From Nocardiopsis algeriensis (GTDB lineage Bacteria > Actinomycetota > Actinomycetes > Streptosporangiales > Streptosporangiaceae), in assembly GCF_014203695.1 (NCBI RefSeq), contig NZ_JACHJO010000011.1, positions 165,757 to 229,756 on the forward strand: a stretch of 64,000 nt of DNA, written 5' to 3'. The position numbers and the translations under genes are program-made. Below are positions 18,050 through 26,750 of this stretch, piece by piece. The notes beneath the pieces were generated by a model. That model did no database searches and had not been told where the DNA came from. It saw nothing but the letters and a program-made list of their open reading frames with translations. The stretch's first letter is position 1. The number at the start of each line of letters is the position of its first letter.

Positions 18050-18065
18050 TGTTTCACGTGAAACG
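18050..18065. promoter_or_regulatory. parS site 1 (ParB-binding, one mismatch)
   Basis: TGTTTCACGTGAAACG: the 14-bp core GTTTCACGTGAAAC (18051-18064) is perfect and one flank differs from the 16-bp consensus. It lies between the trxA terminator and the 3' end of parB. Confidence 0.93.
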
Positions 18066-18082
18066 CCGCCGTCGGCGCACCG

Positions 18083-19069
18083 TCAGGCGGAGTGCCCGCC
18101 CATCTGCTCGATGATCCGCTCCAGGTCCTCGACCGAGGCGAACTCCACCACGATCTTGCCCTTGCGCTTGCCGATGTCCACCTTGACGGTGGTGTCCAGC
18201 CGGTCCGCCAGACGTGAGGCCCAGTCCTCGACATGCGGAGGGTTGACCGCCTTGAGGGAGGTACGGCGCTTGCGCTCGGCCTCCTCGATCTCGTGGCCCT
18301 TCGCGTGGAGGGCCACGATCTCCTCCAGGGAGCGGACCGACAGCCCCTCCGTGTTCACGCGTGTGGCGAGGCGCTCCATGAGCTCCGGGTCGTCCTTGAC
18401 CCGCAGCAGGGCCCGCGCGTGCCCGGCGCTCAGCACACCGGACGCCACCCTCGGCTGGATCGAGGCGGGGAGCTGGAGCAGGCGCAGCATGTTGCCGACG
18501 TACTCACGGGACTTGCCGACCTGCTGGGCCAGTTCGGCGTGGGTGGTCCCGAAGTCGTCCAGCATCTGCTGATAGGCGGCGGCCTCCTCCAGGGGGTTGA
18601 GCTGCTGGCGGTGCAGATTCTCCAGCAGCGCCTCACGCAGCAGCTGGTCGTCCTCGGTACCGCGGACGATGGCGGGGATACGCTCCAGGTCGGCCAACTG
18701 GCTCGCCCGGAAGCGGCGCTCTCCCATGATCAGCTCGTAGCCGACCTCCTGCCCGGGCGGCAGCTTGCGCACCACCACGGGCTGCAGGACACCGACCTCG
18801 ACGATCGAGTCCCGAAGCTCCTCCAGGGCCTGCTCGTCGAAGTGGACACGCGGCTGGCGGGGGTTGGGGCGGATGTCGGTGAGCGCGACCTCCTCCAGGT
18901 ACGTCCCGTCCGGCAGGGGCAGCGGGCCCGGAGGCTCGTCCCGCACGCCCACATCCGCTGTCCCGTTCGCGGCCGACCCGACCGCGCTGCCAGGGGCCAC
19001 CGGGGCCGGAGGCCCCTGAGGTATGAGCGCGCCCAGTCCCTTGCCCAGTCCGCGCCGTGGCTGACTCAC
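18083..19069 (-). CDS. parB: Chromosome-partitioning protein ParB
   Basis: A 328-residue CTP-dependent DNA clamp that loads at parS and spreads to organise the origin region. The N-terminus is SQPRRGLGKGLGALIPQ, a box typical of ParB from actinobacteria and Gram-positives. A variable linker follows, then the ParB/Sulfiredoxin-like CTPase domain with TDIRPNPRQPRVHF and YELIMGERRFRASQLA. The HTH region reads QVGKSREYVGNMLRLLQLP. The C-terminal dimerisation segment ends SVEDLERIIEQMGGHSA. GTG at 19069 is selected because GGAAGGGA precedes it and homologues start here; the frame is open upstream but overlaps parA. Seven parS sites lie within 3.2 kb. Confidence 0.95.
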   Translation of the reverse strand: MSQPRRGLGKGLGALIPQGPPAPVAPGSAVGSAANGTADVGVRDEPPGPLPLPDGTYLEEVALTDIRPNPRQPRVHFDEQALEELRDSIVEVGVLQPVVVRKLPPGQEVGYELIMGERRFRASQLADLERIPAIVRGTEDDQLLREALLENLHRQQLNPLEEAAAYQQMLDDFGTTHAELAQQVGKSREYVGNMLRLLQLPASIQPRVASGVLSAGHARALLRVKDDPELMERLATRVNTEGLSVRSLEEIVALHAKGHEIEEAERKRRTSLKAVNPPHVEDWASRLADRLDTTVKVDIGKRKGKIVVEFASVEDLERIIEQMGGHSA

Positions 19070-19143
19070 CGGCAATTCCCTTCCACACTTCTCAGAACTT
19101 CGTCCGGCGGCACCTGCCGGGAGGCCGCGATCGCGGCGCGCCC

Positions 19144-20127
19144 TCAGTGCCGCTTCGCCCGGTGGGCGATCTCCCGAGCCGCCTCCAGATAGGCGAGGGC
19201 GCCGCTGGATCCCGGGTCGTAGGTCATCACCGACTGGCCGTAGCTGGGCGCCTCGGAGACGCGGACGCTCCGCGGGATCAGCGTCTTCAGCACCGTGTCT
19301 CCGAAGTGGGAGCGCACCTCGTCGGCCACCTGCTGGGAGAGGCGGGTGCGACCGTCGTACATCGTCAGCAGGATGGTGCTGACCGCCAGCCCCGGGTTGA
19401 GGTGGGACTGGACGAGCTCGACGTTGCGCAGCAGCTGCCCCAGGCCCTCCAGCGCGTAGTACTCGCACTGGATCGGGATCATGACCTCGTCGCACGCCAC
19501 CATCGCGTTGACCGTGAGCAGGCCGAGCGACGGCGGGCAGTCGATGAGGATGTAGTCGAGGTCGGAGGTGTCGTAGGCGGCGAAGGCGCGCTTGAGACGG
19601 GCCTCGCGCGCCACGAGCGAGACCAACTCGATCTCCGCCCCCGCCAGGTCGATGGTCGCCGGGGCACACCACAGGTTGGGGATGTCCGGCACCGGCTGGG
19701 CGAGCTTGCGGATCTCCTCGTCCTCGACCAAGCAGTGGTAGATGGAGCGGGTCCGGTTGTCGCGCTCCATGCTGAGCGCCGTGGAGGCGTTGCCCTGAGG
19801 GTCCAGGTCGACGACGAGGACACGCTGGCCGTGCATCGCCAGGGCTGCGGCGATGTTGACCGTCGTCGTGGTCTTGCCGACGCCGCCCTTCTGGTTGGCG
19901 ACGCTGATCACCCGGCACGACTCCGGCCGGGGCCAGACCTCCTCCTGTCCACGGGAGGACATCGCGGCGCGGGCAGCGCGGGCGAGCGGTGTGTCGGGGG
20001 CGCCGCTGTAGGAGCCGGATGTCGATGTTTCACGTGAAACATCGAGGAGGTCTCCGTAGGCACCCGCGGATGTTTCACGTGAAACATCGAAGTTGTCGGC
20101 TGGGTTCTGGGACACGAATGAGTTCAC
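19144..20127 (-). CDS. parA: Chromosome-partitioning ATPase ParA
   Basis: A 327-residue deviant-Walker ATPase that segregates ParB-parS complexes. The Walker A motif KGGVGKTTTT begins at residue 80, the Walker A' region is VLVVDLDPQGNAST, and Walker B is YILIDCPPSLGLL. GTG at 20127 overlaps the rsmG stop (GTGA). The first 70 residues are a non-conserved tail that contains the peptide VSRET twice (about 15-19 and 30-34). These peptides are the translation of two parS sites buried in the 5' coding region, not a conserved protein motif. A later start near residue 56 would exclude them. parB follows 74 bases downstream. Confidence 0.95.
   Translation of the reverse strand: MNSFVSQNPADNFDVSRETSAGAYGDLLDVSRETSTSGSYSGAPDTPLARAARAAMSSRGQEEVWPRPESCRVISVANQKGGVGKTTTTVNIAAALAMHGQRVLVVDLDPQGNASTALSMERDNRTRSIYHCLVEDEEIRKLAQPVPDIPNLWCAPATIDLAGAEIELVSLVAREARLKRAFAAYDTSDLDYILIDCPPSLGLLTVNAMVACDEVMIPIQCEYYALEGLGQLLRNVELVQSHLNPGLAVSTILLTMYDGRTRLSQQVADEVRSHFGDTVLKTLIPRSVRVSEAPSYGQSVMTYDPGSSGALAYLEAAREIAHRAKRH
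20026..20041. promoter_or_regulatory. parS site 2 (inside parA)
   Basis: A perfect 16-bp TGTTTCACGTGAAACA within the 5' coding part of parA; read in frame it gives VSRET. Confidence 0.95.
20071..20086. promoter_or_regulatory. parS site 3 (inside parA)
   Basis: A second perfect 16-bp parS, 45 bases from site 2 and therefore in the same reading frame of parA. Confidence 0.95.
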
Positions 20128-20855
20128 CTCTTCCGTCCGCGCTTCTTCTTGCCGCCCCCGGTCTTCTTCTGGGAACCAGCGGACGGGGGCGGACCACCGT
20201 CGGATGTCACCGTGACGCGAACGACCGTGGTAGCGGGTTCGACTTTACCCCGCCCGACCCGGATCACATCGCTGACGCCAGGACGCAGTTTCGAAACGTC
20301 TTTCTCCGCGGCGGCGAGTTCGGCCTCCGCCTGCTCACCCTTGAGCGCCAGAAGACTGCCGCCCTTGCGCAGGAGCGGCAGCGCCCAGCCGGCCAGGCGG
20401 GGCAGCGGTGCCACGGCCCGCGCGGTCACGAAGTCGGTGAACAGCTCCCCGTGGACCTCCTCGGCCCTCCCCCGACGCACCTCCACATTGGGCAGGTCCA
20501 GGAGGGCGACCGCCTCGTCGAGGAAGACGGTCCGTCGGAGCAGCGGCTCCAGCAGGACCATCCGGATGTCCGGACGCATCAGGCCGAGCACCAGGCCCGG
20601 GAGGCCCGCCCCCGAACCGATGTCGACCACCTCCGCCCCCTCGGGCAGGAGCTCCTCGACGACCGCGCAGTTGATGAGGTGCCGCTCCCACAGACGGGGC
20701 ACCTCACGCGGCCCGATCAAGCCACGTCGCACACCGTCGTCGGCGAGCAGTTCGGCGTAGCGCCGGGCCTTCGGCAGGAACTCGCCGAAGACCTCCTCCG
20801 CGGCTGCCGAGGGTGCGGGCGGGACAGCTCCGGCTTCCTCAGTCCCCGAGGTCAT
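20124..20855 (-). CDS. rsmG: 16S rRNA (guanine-527-N7) methyltransferase
   Basis: A 243-residue S-adenosylmethionine-dependent enzyme that methylates G527 of 16S rRNA; loss gives low-level streptomycin resistance in other bacteria. The SAM motif is EVVDIGSGAGLPGLVLGL. Further family signatures are LWERHLINCAVVEELLP and VTARAVAPLPRLAGWALPLL, ending LLALKGEQAEAEL. The C-terminus is a lysine/arginine tail (KKTGGGKKKRGRKR) that may bind RNA. It overlaps parA by four bases, so translation is probably coupled. Standard member of the rpmH-parB cluster. Confidence 0.94.
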   Translation of the reverse strand: MTSGTEEAGAVPPAPSAAAEEVFGEFLPKARRYAELLADDGVRRGLIGPREVPRLWERHLINCAVVEELLPEGAEVVDIGSGAGLPGLVLGLMRPDIRMVLLEPLLRRTVFLDEAVALLDLPNVEVRRGRAEEVHGELFTDFVTARAVAPLPRLAGWALPLLRKGGSLLALKGEQAEAELAAAEKDVSKLRPGVSDVIRVGRGKVEPATTVVRVTVTSDGGPPPSAGSQKKTGGGKKKRGRKR

Positions 20856-21048
20856 GGGTCACCACCTGTCGGAACTCGTCCATCTTCACTTCCAAGCTCA
20901 GCTCACCGGCGGGCCCGCGGTGCGGTCCTTCACTCCTCCGAAGGAGCGTTCCACCGCACCGGCCGGCGAAGGGATGCCCGCACCGGCCGGATGAACGCCG
21001 CGCGGGACAGGAAAGGCCCTCCCCGATCCTACGCGCACGGCCTGTCGA

Positions 21049-21064
21049 TGTTTCACGTGAAACA
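21049..21064. promoter_or_regulatory. parS site 4
   Basis: A perfect 16-bp TGTTTCACGTGAAACA in the jag-rsmG intergenic region. Confidence 0.95.
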
Positions 21065-21086
21065 GGCGCCCTCCCCGATCCCCCGG

Positions 21087-21102
21087 TGTTTCACGTGAAA
21101 CA
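21087..21102. promoter_or_regulatory. parS site 5
   Basis: A perfect 16-bp parS, 38 bases centre to centre from site 4. The palindrome extends to 24 bp (CCGG added on each side). Confidence 0.95.
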
Positions 21103-21122
21103 CCGGCGAGAGCCGACGGCCG

Positions 21123-21138
21123 CGTTTCACGTGAAACA
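21123..21138. promoter_or_regulatory. parS site 6 (one mismatch)
   Basis: CGTTTCACGTGAAACA: perfect 14-bp core with one outer mismatch, 36 bases from site 5. Confidence 0.93.
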
Positions 21139-21194
21139 TCGCGTGCGCACGCCCCCCGCGGCCCGGCGAGGGTTCCGCCCCGGGCACACAGAAA

Positions 21195-21230
21195 GGGGCG
21201 GCGGTGTTTCACGTGAAACACCGCCGCCCC
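21195..21230 (-). terminator. Hairpin terminator of jag, with parS embedded
   Basis: A perfect 18+18 inverted repeat whose outer arms are GGGGCGGCGG and its complement, 20 bases after the jag stop. On the minus strand it is followed by TTTCTGTG, as expected for an intrinsic terminator. The inner part of the stem is parS site 7. Confidence 0.65.
21205..21220. promoter_or_regulatory. parS site 7
   Basis: A perfect 16-bp parS at the centre of a 36-bp perfect palindrome (21195-21230) directly downstream of jag. Confidence 0.95.
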
Positions 21231-21250
21231 TCGGCCCGGGACTCCGCCCC

Positions 21251-21766
21251 TCAGGAGGCGGGGTGGACCACCACGTAGCGGTGGGGCTCCTCGCCCTCCG
21301 ACTCGCTGCGCAGGCCCGCCGCGGCGACCGCGTCGTGGACGACCTTGCGCTCGAACGGGGTCATCGGCTCCAGCTCGTAGGCGTCACCGGATGCCTTGAC
21401 CTTCTTCGCCGCCTCGGCGCCGACCTGGAAGAGCTCCTTGCGCCGCCCCTCCCGGTAACCGCCGATGTCGAGCATCAGACGGCTGCGCTCCCCCGTGGCC
21501 CGGTGCACGGCCAGTCGGGTCAGCTCCTGGAGCGCCTCCAGCACCTCCCCGTTCTCTCCGATGAGCTCGTCGAGTGTGGCTCCGACGACGGACACCAGCG
21601 CCCGGTCCCCCTCGACGTCCATGTCGATGTCACCGTCGAAGTCCGCGATGTCGAGGAGCCCCTCGATGTAGTCCGCGGCGATGTCGCCCTCGTTCTCCAG
21701 GGCCTCGATGTCGATAGGCGCCTCAGCCACCGCTACTCCACCGCTTCCTTCCTCGCTAGCTGCCAC
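21251..21766 (-). CDS. jag: Jag/KhpB-type RNA-binding protein (KH and R3H domains)
   Basis: A 171-residue SpoIIIJ-associated protein. After a 40-residue acidic N-terminus (IDIEALENEGDIAADYIEGL) comes a KH-like domain with LVSVVGATLDELIGENGEVL and LQELTRLAVHRATGE. A C-terminal R3H domain has ELEPMTPFERKVVHDAVAA and GEEPHRYVVVHPAS. In Gram-positive bacteria the KhpA/KhpB complex binds RNA and affects cell division and elongation. Always next to yidC in this cluster. The region between jag and yidC (141 bases) holds only a short leader. Confidence 0.93.
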   Translation of the reverse strand: MAASEEGSGGVAVAEAPIDIEALENEGDIAADYIEGLLDIADFDGDIDMDVEGDRALVSVVGATLDELIGENGEVLEALQELTRLAVHRATGERSRLMLDIGGYREGRRKELFQVGAEAAKKVKASGDAYELEPMTPFERKVVHDAVAAAGLRSESEGEEPHRYVVVHPAS

Positions 21767-21907
21767 AGCGATCCCGTCTCCTCATTCTCACGCATCGGTA
21801 CGCCACGGAGGCGTCTGCACACTCGGACGCCGAACCCGAGGCCTCGGTTGCCGACGCAGGCACCCGTCCCAGGCCGTGTCCCACCGAAATGGTCCAAAGA
21901 ACAGGGC

Positions 21908-22843
21908 CTAACGGGATCCGCCACCGGAACGCTTGGAGCGGGGCTGCTTCTTCGGCTGCTTGCGTTCGATCTTAGGCTGTTCCACCGGCTTCGGCGCGGA
22001 TTCCGCTTCCTTCTTCTTGCGGCCGAGCATGCCCTTGGCGGGGGCGACGGCAGAGGCGCCCTTCGCCTCCTCACCGGGGACCGGCTGGTTGCGGTAGAGG
22101 AAGTGCTGCTGCCCCATCGTCCAGACGTTGGAGGTGACCCAGTAGACGAGCACACCCACCGGCATCATGAGACCGAAGAGCCCGAAGAGGGGCGCCATGT
22201 ACATCATGATCTTCTGGGTCTGCATCATCGGGTTGTCAGGCATCTGCGCGGTGCTGCGCTTCATGCTCTGGCGCATGGTGAGGAACGTCGTCGTACCCAT
22301 GACCACGCAGGAGAGCGCGATGACGACCTTGGCCATGATCGGGTTGCTCGCACCCAGGGCCAGCAGCTCCTCCGTGGAGCTGTTGAAGTGGGCCGCGATC
22401 GGCGCCTCGAAGATCAGGGCCTGACCGGCGCTCTCCACCAGCTCCTCGGTGAAGCCGTAGTCGACCTTGCCCTCGGCGACACTGCGCAGCACGTTGAACA
22501 GCGCGAAGAAGACCGGCATCTGCAGGAGCAGCGGGAGGCAGCCCATCAGCGGGTTGGTGCCGCTCTCCTGATAGAGCTTCATCGACTCCTGCTGGAGCCG
22601 CTGCTTGTCGTGCTTGTAGCGCTCCTGGAGCTTGCGGAGCTTGGGTTGGATCTCCTGCATCTTGCGCTGGGTGTTCATCTGCTTGACGAACAGCGGCACT
22701 AGCAGGAGGCGCATGATGACGGTGAGCAGCACGATGGACAGGCCCCACGCCCACCCGCTGTCGGGGTCCAGGCCGACGAAGGCCAGACCTGCGTGGATCT
22801 GGACCAAGATCCAGCCGACGATGTTGTAAAGCCAGTCCAGCAC
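21908..22843 (-). CDS. yidC: YidC/Oxa1-type membrane protein insertase
   Basis: A 311-residue insertase that places proteins into the cytoplasmic membrane, alone or with SecYEG. The short Gram-positive form lacks the large periplasmic domain. The hydrophilic-groove helix contains VIMRLLLVPLFVKQMNTQRK with the functional Arg. Further helices are in GCLPLLLQMPVFFALFNVL and MAPLFGLFGLMMPVGVLVYW. The C-terminus is a basic Lys/Arg tail (KKQPRSKRSGGGSR), as in homologues that bind ribosomes. The start is GTG at 22843. yidD lies 28 bases upstream. Confidence 0.95.
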   Translation of the reverse strand: MLDWLYNIVGWILVQIHAGLAFVGLDPDSGWAWGLSIVLLTVIMRLLLVPLFVKQMNTQRKMQEIQPKLRKLQERYKHDKQRLQQESMKLYQESGTNPLMGCLPLLLQMPVFFALFNVLRSVAEGKVDYGFTEELVESAGQALIFEAPIAAHFNSSTEELLALGASNPIMAKVVIALSCVVMGTTTFLTMRQSMKRSTAQMPDNPMMQTQKIMMYMAPLFGLFGLMMPVGVLVYWVTSNVWTMGQQHFLYRNQPVPGEEAKGASAVAPAKGMLGRKKKEAESAPKPVEQPKIERKQPKKQPRSKRSGGGSR

Positions 22844-22871
22844 CGGCCAACTCCTATGTACTTCGGTTCAG

Positions 22872-23189
22872 CTACTGGTCCCCGGTAGCGGTACCGGGGT
22901 GCCCGGCTCCGCCCGCAGACTCCTCGGACTCCTGGTTCCTCCGGCCGCGCCTGGGTGGCGGGACCGGGTCGAGGCCACCCCTGGTGAAGGGGTGGCAGCG
23001 GGCGATGCGCCGGATGCCCAGCCACAGCCCGTACAGGGCTCCGTGCACGCGCAGGGCCTCGACGGCGTATGCGCTGCAGGAGGGATAGAAACGGCAGACA
23101 GGCGGAAGGAGCGGGCTGATGAAGCGCTGGTAGCCCCGAATGGGGAGGATGAGCGCGCGTGCGAACACCGTCGGTCTCTGCTCGGTCAT
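22872..23189 (-). CDS. yidD: YidD membrane protein insertion efficiency factor
   Basis: A 105-residue small basic protein with the DUF37 haemolysin-like motif: [34 protein letters not shown] and [14 protein letters not shown]. It helps YidC-dependent insertion at the membrane surface. The ATG at 23189 overlaps the rnpA stop codon (ATGA). The C-terminal 30 residues are variable and Gly/Glu-rich. Confidence 0.94.
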   Translation of the reverse strand: MTEQRPTVFARALILPIRGYQRFISPLLPPVCRFYPSCSAYAVEALRVHGALYGLWLGIRRIARCHPFTRGGLDPVPPPRRGRRNQESEESAGGAGHPGTATGDQ

Positions 23190-23701
23190 CGGTCCGTCCG
23201 CCGTTCCCCGTCCCCGCTCGGGGGACGGTCGCCTGTCGCCTGGGTCTGTGCCGGACCCGGCGGCCGTGTGTCGCCGCGGCCGCGCCGGCGGCGCGAGCCC
23301 CCTCGGGGCCGCATCGCCGCGGTGATCGCACTGTCCAGCTGTGCGGCCAGGTCCTCGTACCGTGCGACGGCCGCGGAGGGTTTGGCACGCACCACAAGAA
23401 GGCTACCGTCCGGCAGAGAGGCCAGTCTGGGGCGCATCAGGTGACGGAGCCGACGCTGGACGCCCTTGCGCACCACCGCGCCACCGACCGCCTTGCTCAC
23501 GACAAAACCGACGCGGGGCGCGTCGGCGGTGCCGCCCTCAGAGAACGAGTGGGGGTCCTTTCCGGTTCCCCCGCTCCCCTGATCCCCCGAGGGCGGGGGC
23601 AGATAGACGACACCCAGGTCGTCCCGGGACGCGCGCTGCCCCGAGCGCATGACGGAGCCGAACTCGGTGCTGTGGCGCATCCGGTTCCTCGGCGACAGCA
23701 T
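23186..23701 (-). CDS. rnpA: Ribonuclease P protein component
   Basis: The protein subunit of RNase P, which trims the 5' ends of tRNA precursors together with the M1 RNA. ATG at 23701 ([20 protein letters not shown]) is chosen because GGGGAGG lies 5 bases upstream and homologues start here; a longer frame begins 33 bases earlier. The 171-residue protein has the conserved core [20 protein letters not shown] then RRLRHLM. Two oddities: a 25-residue Gly/Ser/Asp-rich insert splits the first strand (after GVVYLPPP), and the RNR box, normally R-N-R-x-K-R, reads R-K-G-V-Q-R. The C-terminus is an Arg/Gly/Pro-rich extension of about 45 residues. Confidence 0.93.
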   Translation of the reverse strand: MLSPRNRMRHSTEFGSVMRSGQRASRDDLGVVYLPPPSGDQGSGGTGKDPHSFSEGGTADAPRVGFVVSKAVGGAVVRKGVQRRLRHLMRPRLASLPDGSLLVVRAKPSAAVARYEDLAAQLDSAITAAMRPRGGSRRRRGRGDTRPPGPAQTQATGDRPPSGDGERRTDR

Positions 23702-23787
23702 CAGGCCTCCCCGTGGCGTGCCTTCCCACGACAAAGGGACCGGCCGGCAGAGGCCGGACCGGTCCCGAAGTTTGGGCTGCGCGTGGC

Positions 23788-23931
23788 CTAGTGGCTCACG
23801 GTCAGCGCAGCGCGCCCCTTGCGACGACGCGAGGCGATGATGGCGCGTCCGGCTCGCGTACGCATGCGCAGCCGGAAGCCGTGGACCTTCGCGCGACGCC
23901 GGTTGTTCGGCTGGTACGTACGCTTGCTCAC
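23788..23931 (-). CDS. rpmH: 50S ribosomal protein L34
   Basis: A 47-residue ribosomal protein: [20 protein letters not shown] then the [19 protein letters not shown] core. The GTG at 23931 has GGAG 7 bases upstream; the much longer open frame extending to 24045 is not part of the gene. First gene of the minus-strand cluster, reading away from oriC. Confidence 0.97.
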   Translation of the reverse strand: MSKRTYQPNNRRRAKVHGFRLRMRTRAGRAIIASRRRKGRAALTVSH

Positions 23932-24204
23932 TGCTGGCTCCAGGGGCGTGTCAGGAAAATACTGAAGACCCCCAGGATACGTGGGGCCTTGTGGTGCGTG
24001 GGCCGCGGCCGCGTCACCGCTCGGAGGCGGACGCAGGCAGATCAACGGCTGAGCATAAAAAAGATACGGCCTGCTCGTGACGCGGTCAAATCAGGCCGGG
24101 GCGAGCCCTCCGGGAGAAAGTGCGGGGGCCGTGGGGAGCGGGGCTCTTCCCCCGCGCCCGCGGGAACCGCAGAGCCTGCCCACGCGGGAGTACCGGGAGG
24201 ATCC

Positions 24205-24497
24205 TGTGGACACACGTTGTCCACAGGCGTGTGAGACTTCCCCAGCCCGGGGGTCCTGTGGATAACCTCAGCCTGTGGATAACTCACCCCTTTCCCCGCC
24301 ACGCCGCCGACGCGACGCCCGACCAACCAGGTTCCACATGCCCTGACGTGCGTTTTGTGGATAACTCTGCGCTGTGCACAGAGACCTGTCATCCTGTGGA
24401 AAACCCTGTGGACAACCTGTGGACAACCGACGGGAGCTGTGGATACCGGCCAGTAGGCAAAGATGGGGCCGAGTTCGGACCAGTGAGGTTGTCCACA
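24205..24497. promoter_or_regulatory. DnaA-box field between rpmH and dnaA (left oriC arm)
   Basis: Ten DnaA-like nonamers. Perfect TTATCCACA on the minus strand: 24257-24265, 24274-24282, 24356-24364. Perfect TTGTCCACA: 24217-24225 and 24489-24497 on the plus strand, 24407-24415 and 24418-24426 on the minus strand. Weaker ones are at 24205, 24395 and 24438. The field also covers the upstream region of dnaA, so DnaA autoregulation is likely. The rest of 24046-24711 shows no gene. Confidence 0.85.
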
Positions 24498-24711
24498 GCC
24501 TGTCGGTCATCTTCACAACGGACAAATCTCCCTCACCTGCCCCGGTACCTCCCTGAGGAGAGGACAATGGGAAGCTGCCCGCCGCCGCCCCGGCCGGAGG
24601 GGCGGGGACACCGCGTCCGACCGCACGGAACGTGTGCGCCCCCTCCTTCCCGTGCCCGTACCCGCACCGAACAGACCCGCATCGAAGGGACAGCAACCAT
24701 GGCAGGTCACC

Positions 24712-26583
24712 TTGGCTGACGCACAGGTCAACCTCGCAGTGGTCTGGTCCAGCGTGCTGGACGGGATCGACAACGACTCCCTCCCGCCGCACCAGCGCGC
24801 CTGGCTGCCCCAGACCCGTCCCCTGGGCCTGATCGAGGACACGGCTCTGATCGCCGCGCCCAACGAGTTCACCAAGAAGGTGCTGGAGACACGCCTCTAC
24901 CCGGCGATCAGCAAGGCCCTCTCCGCCCACCTGGGAAGGGACATCAGGTTGGCGGTCACGGTCGACCCGACCGCGGTTCCCACGCCGCCGCCCCCGCCCT
25001 CGGTCGCCACCTCCTACGCGCCCAGGGAGAGCACCCGGCCCGGTCCCGAGGATGTCCCGAGCCCCTCCCCCGAGCCGTACCGCCCCGCGTCCGGAGAACC
25101 GCACGCCCTTCCCCGGTCCGGCGCCGAGGCCTTTCCGCACGCCGAGGCCGGGGCCGACCTGCTCGAGCCCGGACCGCTCGGGAGCTCCTCGGCCCCGTCC
25201 GCGCCTCCGGAGTTCACCCAGGACGAGCTCGGGGCCGCGGACCCGGGGCCCTGGTCCGCGTCCCGCGGTACGCAGCCCCCTCCCCTCTGGGAGCAGCCGT
25301 CCGCCCTGACCAAGCCGGAGGACCCCTCCTGGCAGCAGCCGACCTGGGCCGGGGACGACGCCGCCTGGGGCCGGCAGGAGCGCTGGGAGGCCCCTCCGCA
25401 GGCCGCCGCGGGCACACCGGAGGCACAGGGCGCTCCCGAGGCCGACACCGCCAGGGGGACCGGTGGAACCGCGGACGAGACGCCGGCCTTCTCCCCCGCT
25501 CCCGTCGACGCGCCCCCGGGACGCTCCCAGGAGACCCCTCCGGGTGAGCACGCCCGGCTGAACCCGAAGTACACCTTCGACACCTTCGTCATCGGCTCCA
25601 GCAACCGTTTCGCGCACGCGGCGTCGGTGGCCGCAGCGGAGGCGCCGGCCAAGGCCTACAACCCGCTGTTCATCCACGGCGGCTCCGGTCTGGGCAAGAC
25701 CCATCTGCTGCACGCCATCGGGCACTACACGCACCGGCTCTACGAGGGGGCCCGGGTGCGCTACGTCAGCTCCGAGGAGTTCACCAACGAGTTCATCAAC
25801 TCGATCCGGGACGGCAAGGCGGACGGGTTCCGCCGCCGCTACCGGGACATCGACGTCCTCCTGGTGGACGACATCCAGTTCCTGGAGAACAAGGAGCAGA
25901 CACAGGAGGAGTTCTTCCACACCTTCAACACGCTCCACAACTCCGACAAGCAGATCGTCATCTCCAGCGACCGCCCGCCCAAGCAGCTGACGACGCTGGA
26001 GGACCGGATGCGCAGCCGCTTCGAGTGGGGACTGCTCACCGACGTCCAGCCGCCCGAGCTGGAGACCCGGATCGCCATCCTGAGGAAGAAGGCCGCCCAG
26101 GAGGGCCTGGCCGCACCGCCCGAGGTGCTGGAGTTCATCGCCAGCAAGATCTCCACCAACATCCGGGAGCTGGAGGGCGCGCTGATCCGTGTCACCGCGT
26201 TCGCGAGCCTCAACCGGCAGTCGGTCGACCTCGACCTCACCGGCCAGGTGCTGCGCGACCTCGTGCCCAGCAGCGAGGTGCCGGAGATCACGGCGGGGTC
26301 GATCATGTCCCAGACGGCCGCCTACTTCGGCCTGACCGTCGAGGATCTGTGCGGGACCTCCCGGTCCCGGGTGCTGGTGACCGCCCGGCAGATCGCCATG
26401 TACCTGTGCCGGGAGCTGACGGACCTCTCCCTCCCCAAGATCGGCCAGCAGTTCGGCCGCGACCACACGACCGTCATGCACGCCGACCGCAAGGTCCGCG
26501 CGCTGATGGCCGAGCGCCGGTCGATCTACAACCAGGTGCACGAGCTCACGAGCCGGATCAAGGACCAGCCGTCCCTGGCCTGA
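24712..26583 (+). CDS. dnaA: Chromosomal replication initiator DnaA
   Basis: An AAA+ ATPase that binds DnaA boxes and opens oriC. The TTG start at 24712 ([18 protein letters not shown]) is chosen by homology to other actinomycete DnaA N-termini; upstream frame extensions look non-coding. Domain I covers about 1-90. Domain II is a long Pro/Glu/Ala-rich linker of about 190 residues, typical of actinomycetes. Domain III has Walker [10 protein letters not shown] (about 323-331) and Walker [13 protein letters not shown] (about 383). Domain IV has the DNA-binding signature [14 protein letters not shown] near residue 583. The total of 623 residues is normal for Streptomyces-like DnaA. It is flanked on both sides by DnaA boxes. 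Confidence 0.96.
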   Translation: MADAQVNLAVVWSSVLDGIDNDSLPPHQRAWLPQTRPLGLIEDTALIAAPNEFTKKVLETRLYPAISKALSAHLGRDIRLAVTVDPTAVPTPPPPPSVATSYAPRESTRPGPEDVPSPSPEPYRPASGEPHALPRSGAEAFPHAEAGADLLEPGPLGSSSAPSAPPEFTQDELGAADPGPWSASRGTQPPPLWEQPSALTKPEDPSWQQPTWAGDDAAWGRQERWEAPPQAAAGTPEAQGAPEADTARGTGGTADETPAFSPAPVDAPPGRSQETPPGEHARLNPKYTFDTFVIGSSNRFAHAASVAAAEAPAKAYNPLFIHGGSGLGKTHLLHAIGHYTHRLYEGARVRYVSSEEFTNEFINSIRDGKADGFRRRYRDIDVLLVDDIQFLENKEQTQEEFFHTFNTLHNSDKQIVISSDRPPKQLTTLEDRMRSRFEWGLLTDVQPPELETRIAILRKKAAQEGLAAPPEVLEFIASKISTNIRELEGALIRVTAFASLNRQSVDLDLTGQVLRDLVPSSEVPEITAGSIMSQTAAYFGLTVEDLCGTSRSRVLVTARQIAMYLCRELTDLSLPKIGQQFGRDHTTVMHADRKVRALMAERRSIYNQVHELTSRIKDQPSLA

Positions 26584-26655
26584 GCATCCCGACCGATGCG
26601 GAGGGGAGGACCGTCGGCGGTCCTTCCCTTCTTCGTTCCTCCCTCACCGCCCCAA

Positions 26656-26727
26656 GCCCTGTTGTGTGGATGCTCTCGCCGTATCGGCGGAGCCGATCCT
26701 CCGGCGAGGGCATCCACACAACAGGGC
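26656..26727. repeat. 72-bp palindromic relative of the dispersed repeat
   Basis: Two arms of about 25 bp face each other: CCCTGTTGTGTGGATGCTCT on the left and, on the opposite strand, CCCTGTTGTGTGGATGCCCT on the right. The centre contains a smaller hairpin, ATCGGCGGAGCCGAT. The arms match the right terminus of repeat copies A and B, so this is a derivative made of two right ends. It lies 72 bases behind the dnaA stop and may terminate dnaA transcription before oriC. Confidence 0.8.
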
Positions 26728-26750
26728 CCAGCCCACGATGCGGAGGTGCC

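Noticed and set aside
24699..24719. ATG at 24699 as a possible dnaA start
   Set aside because: It is in a different frame and stops after six codons; the TTG at 24712 opens the DnaA frame.
24268..26541. 757-codon minus-strand frame opposite dnaA and the left oriC arm
   Set aside because: Shadow of dnaA; passes through DnaA boxes without protein features.
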